Positions 52,610 through 64,000 of a stretch of DNA of 64,000 bases are shown in pieces. The stretch covers positions 44,655,832 to 44,719,831 of the forward strand of contig NC_053046.1 of the NCBI RefSeq assembly GCF_003473485.1, given 5' to 3'. Under the pieces are notes generated by a model. The model worked only from the letters and a program-made list of their open reading frames with translations. It did not search any database and had not been told where the DNA came from. The stretch comes from Medicago truncatula (taxonomy: Eukaryota > Streptophyta > Magnoliopsida > Fabales > Fabaceae). Made by a program: the position numbers and the translations under genes. Within the stretch, counting starts at the first letter, position 1. Every line of letters starts with the position of its first letter.

Positions 52610-53065
52610 TCATTTTGTGTAAGCCATGGTTTGAGGAAGAGGTGTGTAATAATGATCAGAATTGGTGATTCTTCTTCTGATCTCAGACCTCATCCTGCAA
52701 ATAACATGTTTCCAACTCCCCTTATCACGGGAAGTGAGCAACTTGGTTTCTTGCTCATTCATTTCAAGATCTGTGGCAAAGATAGGCTTCCTTGAGAGGA
52801 TCCAGGCCCAGCTCCAGGTCCACCAATTTCTGATAGAGTCACCAATGGATGAGAATGAGAGGGACTTGGATCTGGGAATAAATGACGACCATTTATTATT
52901 AGTTGTTTCTGTAGAGGTGTTGTTTTTGAGGGAGGATGTTGATAGGCGTCTGCGAATAAAGCCTCCTCCTGCTGCGACTGCATCAGCAGCATCTCCTAAT
53001 TTGGTTTTGGTTGACACAGGGAGAGACCCCTTCTTTCCACTTCTACTTGTTGGTAAGAAGCTCAT
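52610..53065 (-). CDS. Small plant protein of unknown function, 151 aa
   Basis: A single-exon frame begins at 53065 (MSFLPTSRSGKKGS) and ends at TGA at 52610-52612. The first about 75 residues are basic and Ser-rich with an Ala/Gly patch (DAADAVAAGGG). A tryptophan-rich segment follows (NWWTWSWAWIL, about residues 80-90). Then comes ATDLEMNEQETKLL (97-110) and GSWKHVICRMRSEIRRRI, and the end is PLPQTMAYTK. The layout W.W.W, DLEMNEQET, GSW.H and (R)SEIR resembles a plant-only family of short uncharacterised proteins I recall. No function is assigned. The base composition is distinctly less AT-rich than the flanks, which supports real coding. Confidence 0.75.
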   Translation of the reverse strand: MSFLPTSRSGKKGSLPVSTKTKLGDAADAVAAGGGFIRRRLSTSSLKNNTSTETTNNKWSSFIPRSKSLSFSSIGDSIRNWWTWSWAWILSRKPIFATDLEMNEQETKLLTSRDKGSWKHVICRMRSEIRRRITNSDHYYTPLPQTMAYTK

Positions 53066-53388
53066 GTTGGTTGTCTCGTTGTATCTGCTGCGTGCTTATT
53101 ACTGAAACCAAACCAACCTAGCTCTCACTCGCTCGCTTTGTTTGTGGACAAATACTAATACTAATACTAATACCAATCATATGGTGAAATGCATCCTTCA
53201 CAGCCTGTTTATTCCTTTTTGTGCTGTGGGGTCCTTCCTTTACACCCTTTCTCTTCGATTCTCTCTTGCTTGCTCATCACCTCTCTGTCTCTTGCTATTA
53301 TTATTCTATTTTTTGTTGCCAAAATTACTCTTCTTAACCCTCAAATTAAATATTTTATTCTTTTTCTAATATAAACAATTAATGTTTT

Positions 53389-53461
<73 letters not shown>

Positions 53462-53699
53462 CCGCCACTTTCCCATAATTCATTACAATCAATTTTGTTT
53501 TATAAAAAATATATGAAAAGATTCAACTTGGGTGGTGAACATGAGACCTAAATAAAGTCCCAAATTAATTAATAAATGAGTTACACATAGTCTATACTGG
53601 TTTGAATCTCATTAGTTGCCCCTTATAATTAAGGACAGTAATAATCCTTTTTATAATGTATATGAATCTTATCTATCTATATTATATAAATTTAGGACT
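53066..53699. other. Upstream region of the small gene, with a long (TA)n array
   Basis: ACTAAT repeats lie at about 53154-53175 and a pure (TA)n array at 53393-53457 (65 bp). Pyrimidine-rich sequence at 53230-53340. The promoter of the minus-strand gene is expected in the first few hundred bases. Confidence 0.5.
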
Positions 53700-53701
53700 T
53701 A

Positions 53702-53959
53702 CTTCCTCCGTCCCTTAATAGATGACTTAGTTGACAATATATATTATTGACTTGACATACTTTGATCATACTTTTCTACTAATTCACAAAGATAAATAAT
53801 ATCATGTAAGATGTTATTGGATTCGTCTCGATGAATATTTTTAAAATATTAATTTTTTATAATTTTTTTTAGTAGAGAATTGATGATATCAAAGATAAAA
53901 CATATGCATTAGTACGTGTGTCAGAGTCAACTAGGTCATCTATTGAGGGGCGGATGAAG
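53702..53959. repeat. Stowaway-like MITE, 258 bp
   Basis: The inverted ends CTTCCTCCGTCCCTTAATAG and CTATTGAGGGGCGGATGAAG are flanked by TA on both sides (53700-53701 and 53960-53961). CTCCGTCCC is typical of Tc1/mariner-related Stowaway MITEs. Confidence 0.8.
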
Positions 53960-54194
53960 TATTTCATGTCCCTTAATAGAAATAATTTTCTTTATTCTCT
54001 TCTTGACATGTGTCACCACATTTCAATGTTTTAGGATTTCATTCAAGTCACGACATGTGGCACTCAAATATTGTTTTATTCTTATGCATTATTTTTGGAA
54101 TTATTATTATAACTTTGCATTATTATAATTTCCGTATTAATTTTTGGAAACATGGTCAACTTAATACTTTTAATGGTGAAAATGTTACTTTTAA

Positions 54195-55017
54195 GAGTTT
54201 TTCTATTTACACTTCATATTTTTCTGGTTACACCCAAATTTTCTTAAAAGTTTTTTATAATACCAAAATTGTCCTTTTATATAAATTTTCTTAAAACCCT
54301 AATTTTATTCATTGTCACTGAGTTTCACCCTCTTTCACCCCACAAGTGATCACGAACAAACAATTTGATGTTCAATATCAATCTCCATGAAAATTAAAGA
54401 GTGAATCAAAATATTTTTCATCCATACTCAATTGGATATAAGTAATTGAATTTTTTCTTCTATTTGCAAGTTTCAATTTTTTTCCTTCAACTGCACTGAT
54501 GCACCGTACGATTACGGTTTTAATTTACATTGGTAAGGTTAACTAAAATTCAGTTTAAGTAGGTTCATGTAAACTACATGAACCTACTTAAACTGAGTTT
54601 ACATGAACCTACTTAAATTAAGTTTACATGAACCTACTTAAACTGAGTTTACATGAACCTACTTAAACTAAGTTTACATGAACCTACTTAAACTGAGTTT
54701 ACAGAACAAGGAAAACACAAAATCGCAGAACTGAGAACCCATAAGAAGAAAAAACACAATCGATTGAAGAACAACACTTGCTAACCTGATTTGCTTCGAA
54801 TTTTCTTTGAAATCATTAATGGACGTGAGAAAGTATGGTTTTGAAAATCTTCGCAGAACACAATCGATCGATTGTAGAATTATGGTTTTGGAAGAGGGGT
54901 TTTGGAGTGTAACCAAGAAAGAAGGAATATGCTTTTTGAAAATCAAATTTTATGAAAGGGTACTCTTGTCATTTTGGGGTGCAACCATGATTAACTAGGG
55001 TGCAAGTAGAAAAACTC
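54195..55017. mobile_element. MULE-type non-autonomous element, 823 bp, carrying a minisatellite
   Basis: The ends GAGTTTTTCTATTTACAC and GTGCAAGTAGAAAAACTC are inverted. The 9-bp direct duplication TACTTTTAA flanks it (54186-54194 and 55018-55026). Inner TIR similarity includes GGTTACACCC/GGGGTGCAACC. The interior has a tandem repeat at 54545-54703 and no recognisable protein. Confidence 0.85.
54545..54703. repeat. Minisatellite, about 29-bp unit, with one inverted copy
   Basis: The unit built on GTTTACATGAACCTACTTAAACTGA (some copies AACTAA or AATTAA) repeats about five times. The first copy is in the opposite orientation (TTTAAGTAGGTTCATGTAAAC), making a local hairpin at 54555-54600. Confidence 0.9.
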
Positions 55018-55026
55018 TACTTTTAA

Positions 55027-55704
55027 TGGTCAAATTAATATTTTCTTAATCTACTTTAATTGTTGCCCTATCAAAATATTTCTTAAACGTTAATGGATTG
55101 TTGGCAAATCAAAATGGTTCCAATTTTTTTTTAAAACGGTACAGGGACATGGTAGAGATTAATATGGTTATTTTACCAAATTGTCCCGTGAAACAGACTA
55201 TAAATTAGACCTATGGATTAACATAATTTTACATCACACTCAATTACTATTCTTTCTTTTTTGTTTAGTTTTTTATTGTTTGTTCTTCGATCAAAAATAC
55301 GATTTTTTTTATAATTTTTTATAATAAAAAACATTTGTATGTTGTTTGCTACATGTTTTTTTATGACTTTTTTATTCAATTACGTTTGTCTTCCTCTCTA
55401 TGATTGTTATTTAATGGAACATATTTTTTAATTCAAAACTCCTCTCCATTTCATCAGATTTTAGTGGCCCTTCAACTATTTATCTTAAGTGATATAGAGA
55501 TTCTTTCTTCAAAGTTATGGTTGACATATGAGATGAATATACACACGATAAATAGTTCAGGAACAAGTTTGATATCAACAATGAGGATGTAACGAAGCCT
55601 CAAACTTTGATTTTTTTTTTCTTTTCTATATTGGATTCATTCTTATATGCTTTTCCTCAATTTTATTCTTCATTATTCATGTAGTTGTCTTTTTCGATGG
55701 TGTG

Positions 55705-55735
<31 letters not shown>

Positions 55736-58700
55736 ATTATTTATGTAATGTAGTCTATTTTATTTTATTTTTACTTCATGCAATGTAGTTTATTCTTAGT
55801 TGTTACTTTTGCATTATATGGTGGTCGAGAAATGAGTGTCTAAATAAATAAATAAAAAAACTTCCTTAATTCAAAAGGAAAAAAAATAGTCTGATTTTCG
55901 AGGGGAGTTTTTTTTTTTTTTTTGTACATGCTCGATTGATTGAATTACAATATTCGAACGCTATCAGACATTAATTTTTTTTTTATTTAAGTAAAAGGGA
56001 CTGCATATATACAAATTATTAATAAGTCGAAATCGCAATTGTATTAAAGGGACTACACATATGCACACCATAATAAAATCATTAAATAGTGAATCAAAAT
56101 CATTCAAGACTCAAATATTCATATTTAAATTCATGTTAGACAAAAATGGATATTTAATCAATGAATTTAATTCTTATAGCCATTAAGGTTATCAATGCTT
56201 CTGATTCTTCCTAATTAACGCGCGTGATCAATACTTTTAATTTGATTTTTAATTTATCAACATTTATCGTTTCTCTTGGTAAAAAAAAAATAAAAAATTT
56301 ATCGTTTCTCAATCAGATTTTGATTTATAGTGAGTGAAGTTTCTGCCTATACTACTCGCATTTGAACTTTATTTTTTTACGTTTCTCTTTTGCTCCCATA
56401 ATCAATGAAAATTTGAAATGCTTCTTGATGTTAAAAGTTAATTTTTTTTTATTGTACTTTAGTGCATTTTTGTATGACAAATGTTAAGTAATTGTTATTA
56501 GATCAGTTTCTCTCATTTGTCTGGTTTAAAAGACCATTGATTTCAAACATGTTAAGCTACACAAGCTTTATTTGGTGCACGTCACTTAGTAGTAATGTCT
56601 CTAATTTGTTTAATATTAAACTTTAGTCCAATGACAATGAGTATTATATGGTATCTATTTATTACTAGAATGAAATGTTTATAAGTTATCATATTATTCA
56701 TGTTAATGTGGTATGATTTTATTTTTCAGGTGTACAGTTATAATTTCTTGGATATTTCCCTTAAAAAACACTCATAATTTATTGGGCATGTAATAATTAA
56801 TTCTTGCACTATGTTTTGGTTGATAGGCTACGACATGAGAAAAATTGAAACATTTTGGTAATGATTTTAGTTTATTCAATTTTTTAATTCTTATATGACA
56901 TTTCTTAATATTAGTAGTCATAAGAAAAATTGACACATTTTGATAATGATTTTAACTAGGATCAAAAACCATTTTTCAATTTTTATATAGGAATAAAAAA
57001 ACATTTTTCAATGAAAAGGTTTTAACTGCTTCAAAAAAAGTGAGCCACAAAAAAACATATTATTTTAATTGATTTGCTCGAATATGAGATATAACTGATT
57101 TTTTTTTATGCCAAATTAAAGACTTTATTGAATTGCGTACAACGCACTCGAGACACATCTGTAGTACAAAGGGAATGTCCAAACCGGGGATTAAGTAGAG
57201 ATATATTTGATTGTCATCTTTGTTTTTTTACCATAAAAATTTGATTTTAGTTCTTTATTTCTTATATTCCCACCTTCTCTATCACATGTGTACATCAAGC
57301 AACAATGAGCGAGAAATTCTTACTATCAAATCTATATTTTTCTTACATTGTCAAAATAATTATATTCTAAAAAAAAGTATGTATTTTTTTTTCTTCATAT
57401 GTAATCACTATTCATATATGAAGAAGGCATGCACCTTTGTTGGTTACACGTGTGTATGTATTAACATTGAAATTTCCATGAAAAAGAAATTTAAAATTTC
57501 TTATTTTATTGGTATACATCTTTATATTTTGGACATCAACTACCTTAGTTATGAAATCATTTTCATTTTGAGCAGCTTAAAAAAAACATTTCTCCTATCA
57601 AAGTTAAAGAGCTATGTGGTGCATTGAGACTTTTTTAATTTGCTCTCATGCAATTAGTTCGAATAAGAGGATATATGGTATGTACATAAGTCCAATCTAT
57701 AACATGATTTGAAAGACAAATGTGATTCATCAACTATCTATTTTTTTCTTTGCTTCACGACAATTGATTCCAAAGACTGGGGAGAAATAAAATAGTTAAA
57801 GTGATTGTTATTAGTTGTTGAGTATGCTTTGGGATTGTAACTTCTAAATATGCCCTCTTATTCATCAAGTGATAGCACTTGAGACAAGATTAAGTGCGCG
57901 TCTTATAATAATCCAAATATCACATGGATTAGACTTGACTTTTAAATAACATTTTTTATTGCATCCAAGCATATTTGCACTAGAAGAAAACAAACCAAAT
58001 GGATCTTCTCCTTCCATTGAAGCAGAGAGAAAGAAATATTGAGGAGCGAATAAAAAAATTAAGATAGAGAAAAAAAATTGGTAATTGAGTGTAGAAGGAG
58101 AACATTCATAATAATTGAAAACTACTATTTCTAGCAATTTGTTGTCAACAAGTGATAATGATCAATCACTAATAAAATTAGATAAGTTCGTCATCATAAA
58201 ATTACTATATGTTAATATAAGACGTGACAATGAATCCATAAATATTTTAGAAACGTAAAACAGAATATTAGAATTTTTCAATTACACTTGTGATATTTTT
58301 CATGATTAACATTTTTAAATAAATGTATCAATGACGTTAAATGTGCAAAATGTTAGTGATTGATTGTTAGTTAACAACGTGATTATTTTTTTCACTGTTC
58401 TATTAAAGTAGTAAGTTTTTTTTTTTTTACAGTATTAAAGTAGTAAGTTAATTATTAATACTATGAAAACCAAATAACTATTGTCTCTTTTTTGTCTATG
58501 GGCCTAACTAGGTTGGTTAAAGGTTCATAATTACATATAAAATATGTTTGTTACATGATTATTAGGATAAAATTTACTAACCATTATTACACATTTTTAT
58601 TAAAAAAAAATTTTTTTGTAAATATTTATAAAAAAAAAACTTGAGAAAGGATACATGGAAAAAATATTTACATACCTTACTTAATAAAGGGACATGAGAT

Positions 58701-58799
58701 CTTATCAAACTCTAACAAACTTGACATTAGAGAGGAAGGTCAAAATTATAATTACAATTGTCGAATTCAAGAACAGGAGGCTAATTTTTTTTCAAATTG
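55027..58799. other. Long AT-rich intergenic stretch
   Basis: No gene or clear transposon end. It has a (TA)n(TG)n tract at 55705-55734, T tracts (55908-55923), and a less AT-rich patch at 57110-57190 (AATTGCGTACAACGCACTCG) that may be a repeat fragment. Open frames such as 57211-57627 are low-complexity and unconvincing. Confidence 0.4.
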
Positions 58800-59545
58800 T
58801 TGAGTAAGGAAAATGCAATTGGACCAGACAACATACAGATTGAAGTGTGGAAATGTCTTGGAGATATTTGGGTGGATCACCAAAAGTTTGGATGAATGTT
58901 GCAAGAATCACTTTAATTCCAAACAAAAGTTTTTGATGAGTGTTGCAAGAATCATTTTAATTCCGACCTATAAGTACACTAGGGACATACAAACCTTTCA
59001 AAGATATACAAAGTTATGCAACTTATTGGAGGATTCAAATTATAAGTCATATCATGAAGTTATGAAAAAGGCTAATGAAAGGAAGATTAAGAAAAGAGAC
59101 TAAAGTAACTTATGTTTGTACTAGATATGGTGTTGGGCTCTAAAGAACCAACCCAAAATTAAATTAAATGTAGTATACACGATAATGTTTCGTTGAATGT
59201 GCAACAATATGACTAGAAATGACAATATTTAAGAGAGAGTTAAGATAACACATATAATATATAGAAAAGATGGTGGAAAATTGATTTAGGTGGTTTGAGC
59301 ATATAGAGATAATACTTGTTGATTTTGTAGTAAAAGGAGTATACCAGATGAAGTGGATTCAAATAAATAGAGGTAGAGGAAGATCTTAAAATTATCAAAA
59401 ATCTTTTAAAAAAAAAAAACAGAAAGATCTTGAAATTGATGAGTTGGATATAAATATGGTATTTGATACATCATTATGACATTGTGTGATCAATGTAGCC
59501 GATCTCATTTATGTGATAAGATTAATTTTGTTGTTGTTAACCCTC
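58800..59545 (+). mobile_element. RTE-type LINE remnant
   Basis: The translation in broken frames gives AIGPDNIQIEVWKCLGDI (RT domain, about 58815-58865), then YTRDIQTFQRYTKL (about 58970-59020), then the C-terminal region (VDFVVKGVYQMK, LEIDELD, about 59320-59450). The 3' end is the RTE-type TAGCCGATCTCATTTATGTG, ATAAGATT, then (TTG)n at 59528-59538. Much of the RT is deleted and stops are present. Confidence 0.75.
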
Positions 59546-60000
59546 ATGTTCTCATGGAAAATGGCCCTTGATAATCCGAAGTATGATCTAGAGGTAAATA
59601 AAGCGGACATAAAATTGTTCCATCTGAGAATCAAAGTCATGTTCCCCTAAATAATTCATTTTTGGTGGAGCTCATTAACCGCTTGATTGTTATGGGATAA
59701 AATTTGATTTTAGTTGTTGTATTTATTTTAATATTTTTTTTTATAAAATTACGACATAAAGGTAGTTGACAATTTAATTTTACTTTACCACGTTTAAACT
59801 AAAACAACTTAAATTTTAAATTTATAAAATTTATTCATAATAGTATGTAAAATTATACTTCATCTTAATAATATTAGATATAACAATATTTGAGTCCAAC
59901 CACTTGAGTTATGTCTTCGAGACTAACATAACATACTAACAACTTCCATTTATCTATAAAAACAACAATCACAATGCATGCAATTGTAGTTTCCCATTAC
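59546..60000. other. Intergenic AT-rich stretch
   Basis: No feature recognised beyond T/A tracts near 59735-59750. Confidence 0.4.
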
Positions 60001-60565
60001 TAGGCATGGCAATGGGGTGGGATGAGCACGGGTTTTGCCTTCCCCATCCCCATCCCCTACTCCCATGTATTTATCCGTTACCATACCCATACTCAAGGGG
60101 GATGAGAAATTGAATCTCATCCCCAATGGGTTCGGGTATTCCCACCTCATCCCCGTCCCCGCAGTGAATTAATATTTTTAATAAAAAAAAAGTTTTTTTT
60201 TTAAGCTTCAATGATAATTTTGTAATGGATTATCCAACAATTTGCGCTAATTTTAACATTTTCTTATCGAATAATTCGATTGCTCCTTTAACTATCAATG
60301 AAAGTTCTTATATCATGAAAATTATCAATCCAAATAACATGGTATATCATTATCAACCCCCTCAACAACAAAAAATATGACCTTTTTACATTCGGGTAGG
60401 GTTTGGGTATGAGTTCGGGGTGGATACATATATCCCCGTTACCCGTATTTTGAAATCGGGGAAAACCCAAACTCATACCCAAACTCAGTCAAATCGGGAA
60501 AAATCCGTCAAATCGGGATTGGTTTGGATGGGTGCCCATGGACACGGGTTTTGTCGCCATGCCTA
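60001..60565. repeat. 565-bp non-autonomous element with GGCATGGC ends
   Basis: TAGGCATGGCAATGGGG at the left and CGCCATGCCTA at the right are inverted. G/C-biased blocks (CCCCATCCCCATCCCC, GGGTTTGGGTATGAG and their inverses) fill the arms. hAT-type is suspected because similar GGGTGGCAA-ended elements are common in plants. The target duplication is not clear. Confidence 0.55.
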
Positions 60566-60880
60566 CACACTACAATCGCATATGTGACCACAACTTTAAA
60601 CCATCAATCTAACCACATCTATCCAGGCGTTAAAATTTAGCTAGCGTCATGAAGTAGACAAAAAGTTTCCCTTCATGCACAGAATGAGATGGAACTTCTC
60701 CTAAACCTCAACCACAAAAATTGGGATATATATCCAACCTCAAAATGGTGAACAACCTCAAAGTTGTTTCCATCTCTGCCAAAGAAGAGACCAACCATAT
60801 CTCATATTCTCAAATTTTATTTTGACATAAATTGATCTTAAAAGTTTATTTAAAATATATATTTATTATTGAGTTTTTAC
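60566..60880. other. Intergenic stretch
   Basis: No gene recognised. It leads into the Helitron remnant. Confidence 0.35.
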
Positions 60881-62004
60881 CCCGTGCATTGCACTCATTA
60901 CAGGAAAAAGGGAAGGTACCATGATATTCATTCCTAGGATGAATCTTATTCTAAGTGATCCAAGACTACCCTTCAAATTCAGGCGCATGCAATTTCCCTT
61001 AACGCTTTGTTTTGCAATGACAATAAATAAAAGTCAGGGTCAATCTTTATCCCGAGTGGGAGTTTATATCTTCCTAGGCCCGTGTTCACGCATGGACAAC
61101 TCTATGTCGCTGTCTCTCGAGTTACTTCTAGAAGAGGTTTGTAGCTGCTCATATTGGATGAAGATAATAATATGTGCAAGGAGACCACAAATGTTGTGTA
61201 TCGTGAAGTTTTTCAAAAAGTATGATAATTGATTATGTTTTAAAATTGTTGTAGCTATAATTGAGAAAACTAAAGTTGCGTAATTTGTGTAAGTCGTATT
61301 TTCTTTTTAATTATAAAGTTGTGTAATGTTTGTAAGTCATATTTTCTTTTTATTTCGTTGTAAGGCGTACTGGTCATTACAGGACATGCAATTTCTATAT
61401 AAGCAAATCCTCCTGCAATTGACTTTTAATTGATGCACTTTTCAAGTATAACAACCATGAAACTTTTTTTTTTTTTTTTTTTGCATCGTTGTTACCCTAA
61501 AATACAATATTTACATTAGATCATTGATTTTGTAAAAAATAAAAACAAAGAACATTCAGCGTTTGTGTAGCACAAACTATATTTATACACACCCGTAAAA
61601 AATCTAACATTTGCATTCACAGAATGGGTGTCTACATCTTGCACTGACTATTTTATAAAAAAATACAAATATTTTATTTTTTATGATTAATATAATACAT
61701 TATGTCAACAAATAATAATATAGAGTACGTCGACACATTTTTGCAAAAATATTACATATGCTAAGTTTAACAATGAGCAACTGTTATACTACAAATATAT
61801 TTTATGATTATAAATCCAAATACTTTAATCATTATGTGCAATGTTTAGATATTTCAAAATATATACAAAATTAAGATGATATTTTTTCCATGACAAATTT
61901 AAATTAAAACCACACTTATAACTTTAAGATAACATAATATAAAATCTATACACTTGATCAAAAAGTTTTTTATTTCCCGTGCTTGGCACGGGTCACTGTA
62001 CTAG
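60881..62004 (+). mobile_element. Helitron 3' part with degenerate helicase and intact 3' end
   Basis: The frame at 60921-61065 encodes the end of a PIF1-type Helitron helicase: IPRMNLILSDPRLPFKFRR, FPLTLCFAMTINKSQGQSL. An apparent 2-bp insertion near 61066 shifts the frame, and the next helicase motif (HGQLYVAVSRVTSR) continues at 61091-61132 in another frame, followed by a TAG at 61142-61144. The 3' terminus is a perfect 7-bp hairpin (61976-61982 with 61986-61992), 8 nt, CTAG (62001-62004), then T. The 5' part with Rep is not present in the window, so it is a truncated relic of a formerly autonomous element. Confidence 0.85.
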
Positions 62005-62015
62005 TTTATATTATA

Positions 62016-62289
62016 CTCCCTCCGTCCCATAATAACTGATCCATTTATGAAAAATATTGTTCCAGAAATCTTGACACATTTCAGTTTTCAATACAACATT
62101 AATTTTTTTTTTTAATTATAACTCTAATTAATACTACTTTCACCACTTCCAATTCAACATATTATACTTTACATTTATGATAAAAAGAATGCACACTCAC
62201 TCAAAATCATTTTTCTCTCTTTCGTTTATACACTTTTCTTAATCTGTGTGGAAAGCTCAACTACCTCATTTAAACTGGGACGGAGGAAG
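62016..62289. repeat. Stowaway-like MITE, 274 bp
   Basis: The inverted ends CTCCCTCCGTCCCATAATAA and ACTGGGACGGAGGAAG are flanked by TA (62014-62015 and 62290-62291). It lies 11 bp after the Helitron end. Confidence 0.85.
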
Positions 62290-63297
62290 TACCATCTTTC
62301 GATCCATTTATTACATGTTACTGTGGATGCTCCAATACACTCGATCTTCAACGTTACAATGATTTATGTAAGAATATAGTAGTAGATGAAGCTCTAATTC
62401 TCTTTGCATAAATATGCTCATGGTGGAAGCAAAAAAACGTAATTTGATTGTAAGAATTATATTTGGCTTAAAAAACGGAAAAATATTTCCGTTAAACTCA
62501 GTTTTTGCTATTACACAGAATTAAACACACACCTACTTAATTAATGTTTTATTGTCTTGCACCTGCTGAACATGCACATGAACAACTGCCATGGTAATAC
62601 TATGATTTTATTGAGCCTCTAGGATGCAAAATAATCTAAATACAAATTCTTTATGATTCCATTTAATCACTAACGTCAAGAAGATAGAATCTTGCTTGAT
62701 GCACCAAACAATTTAAATAAGAAAATATATGGTCAGGAAATTGATAAAACAATTGGAAGTAGAATGAATAAGTATTAATCAATTGATTATTCTGATAAAT
62801 ACAATTAATAAATTATTAAAATAATCAATGAAGAGCACGAGTTCAAGTTCCGTCGTCGATGCGAGGATATCTTTAATAAGTAATTTTTAAGTATATTTGT
62901 GACCACTCAGTAAGTTTTGAAGTATGTTTCAACCCTGTCGAAATTTGAAAAGCAAACCCAAAAAGATATATTAAGAAAGAAGTGGAAGTAAGAGATGTAA
63001 GGTGCAAAAAGTAAAAATAGTTGAAAAGGGTGGAGGAATGTTGATCCAGGCCCAAATGTTGTAATTGAATTTATTTTGGTATAAAATAAAAAGAAAAAAA
63101 GATGTTTAACGCGAAAAAGAAAGGGAGCGGAAAGAGAGAGAGAGAGAGAGAGAGCGAGATCTATCTATCTATCTGAGTGTTGTAATTGAATTGAATTGGA
63201 AAAAGAATTAGAATGCGTGGTGTGTTGTGTAGGGTTTGAACGAATTCAAGTGTCTGTCTGTAGATCGATCTTCTCTTTTCTTGCGATACTAACTAAA
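62290..63297. other. Intergenic stretch and 5' region of the transporter gene
   Basis: No gene seen to about 63100. A (GA)n tract at 63134-63154 and an (ATCT)n tract at 63161-63173 are typical of plant 5' leaders and precede the ATG at 63298. Confidence 0.5.
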
Positions 63298-63991
63298 ATG
63301 GACTACAGGAAAATCAAAGACCAGGTAGGTCAGTGTTTTTCTTTTCTTTTCTTTTCTTTTCTTTTGATTCATTTCTTCTATTGATATATTTTGCATTGTT
63401 ATTTATTAGAAAGATATTGATGTGGAGGCAGCAGCGAAGGACGACGTTGAAGAATCATATCCATTTGTCCCTTCTGCCTCCTCCTCCATTGGAGAACCCA
63501 AAATTGACATAAACAGGATCAAACCACAGTGGAAGCGCAAGTAAGTAATGTCATATCTATCTATCTATTTAGTTATTAACAATCATTTCTTCTTAATTAC
63601 TTAATCATATATATTTTCACAGGTCTCTGGTTACATTTGCATTGACTATTCTTACTAGTTCCCAAGCCATTCTAATCGTCTGGTCCAAGAGAGCTGGCAA
63701 GTATGACTATAGTGTTACTACTGCTAACTTTTTGGTTGAAACTTTAAAATGTGCTATTTCCATCATCGCTCTTGCAAGTGCTTGGAGAACAGAAGGTGTT
63801 ACCGAGCAAAACAAGTTGACTGCGTCTTTAAAAGAAGTTATAGTCTATCCTATCCCAGCAGCACTTTACCTTTTCAAAAACTTGCTTCAGTATTACATCT
63901 TTGCATATGTAGATGCTCCTGGCTATCAGATATTAAAAAACTTAAATATTATCACTACAGGCGTGCTCTACAGAATTATACTTAAGAAAAA
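63298..63991 (+). CDS. Nucleotide-sugar transporter (CMP-sialic acid transporter-like), 5' part
   Basis: Exons: 63298-63324, 63410-63540, 63623-63991, the last with a GTAAGA donor at 63992, so the gene continues past the window; about 175 residues are visible. The N-terminus (MDYRKIKDQ, then acidic, then PKIDINRIKPQWKRK) is cytosolic. Membrane segments follow: LVTFALTILTSSQAILIVWS, ANFLVETLKCAISIIALASA, and VYPIPAALYLFKNLLQYYIF leading into APGYQILKNLNIITTGVLYR. The phrases LTSSQ, FLVETLK, KNLLQYYIF and YQILKNLNIITT are diagnostic of the SLC35A nucleotide-sugar transporter family of the Golgi. Plants make little or no sialic acid, so the real substrate is uncertain. Reading through the donor would give a stop at 63993-63995; splicing is far more likely. 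Confidence 0.9.
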
Positions 63992-64000
63992 GTAAGATGA

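Noticed and set aside
54545-54703. CRISPR-like array
   Set aside because: The repeats are contiguous without unique spacers, in plant nuclear DNA and inside a transposon; it is a minisatellite.
57211-57627. 138-codon open frame
   Set aside because: Composition is Phe/Ile/Tyr/Lys-rich as expected of AT-rich non-coding DNA; no domain and no codon-bias support.
63993-63995. Stop codon ending the transporter
   Set aside because: It lies within a consensus GTAAGA donor in the middle of the conserved transporter fold; splicing into exons beyond the window is the better reading.

Overview
This is plant nuclear DNA. It is AT-rich, the genes are split by many GT-AG introns, there are microsatellites, and the space between genes is packed with decayed transposons (LINEs, Helitrons, foldback/MITE elements, a TRIM and a pogo-like DNA transposon). 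The protein similarities and the TE families I recognise point to a legume, probably near Medicago, Trifolium or Pisum. The species is inferred, not proven.

Layout. 1-6.4 kb is transposon territory: a non-LTR retrotransposon remnant with a 500-bp foldback in place of its RT core, then a 3.0-kb minus-strand Helitron (3331-6338) that carries a spliced fragment of a host gene. 6.9-17.0 kb is a 13-exon gene for an EH-domain protein of the AtEH/Pan1 type (about 1001 aa; TPLATE-complex endocytosis). 19.6-20.8 kb is an intronless, plastid-targeted homoserine kinase. 22.7-29.65 kb is a direct-orientation partial copy of the EH gene (part of exon 11 to the start of intron 13). It is now a pseudogene broken up by a pogo/Tigger-like transposon with a nearly intact transposase (24118-26247), a TRIM (26864-27234), other retroelement debris and a 343-bp MITE (29201-29543). 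31.1-36.9 kb is a 13-exon gene for a primase-only relative of the Twinkle organellar primase-helicase (336 aa). 39.1-45.4 kb is a seven-exon calcium-dependent protein kinase of the CPK5/CPK6 type (559 aa). 46.8-62.3 kb is again mobile-element territory with one small minus-strand gene of unknown function (52610-53065). At the right edge (63298 onward) a nucleotide-sugar (CMP-sialic acid-like) transporter gene begins and runs out of the window.

The host genes are unrelated housekeeping and signalling genes and do not form a pathway. I found no new multi-gene system. The observations most worth a second look are structural: (i) the intact EH gene works as an 'empty site' that dates and delimits two insertions in its broken copy; (ii) the pogo-like transposase has one in-frame TAG that cuts off a C-terminal PCNA-interacting-type (PIP-box) tail; (iii) the Helitron carries host exons with intact splice sites and compatible reading frames; (iv) two elements are each bounded by (TA)n arrays. 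Exon boundaries were placed by hand from GT-AG sites, reading frame and family similarity; transcript ends and untranslated regions are inferred.
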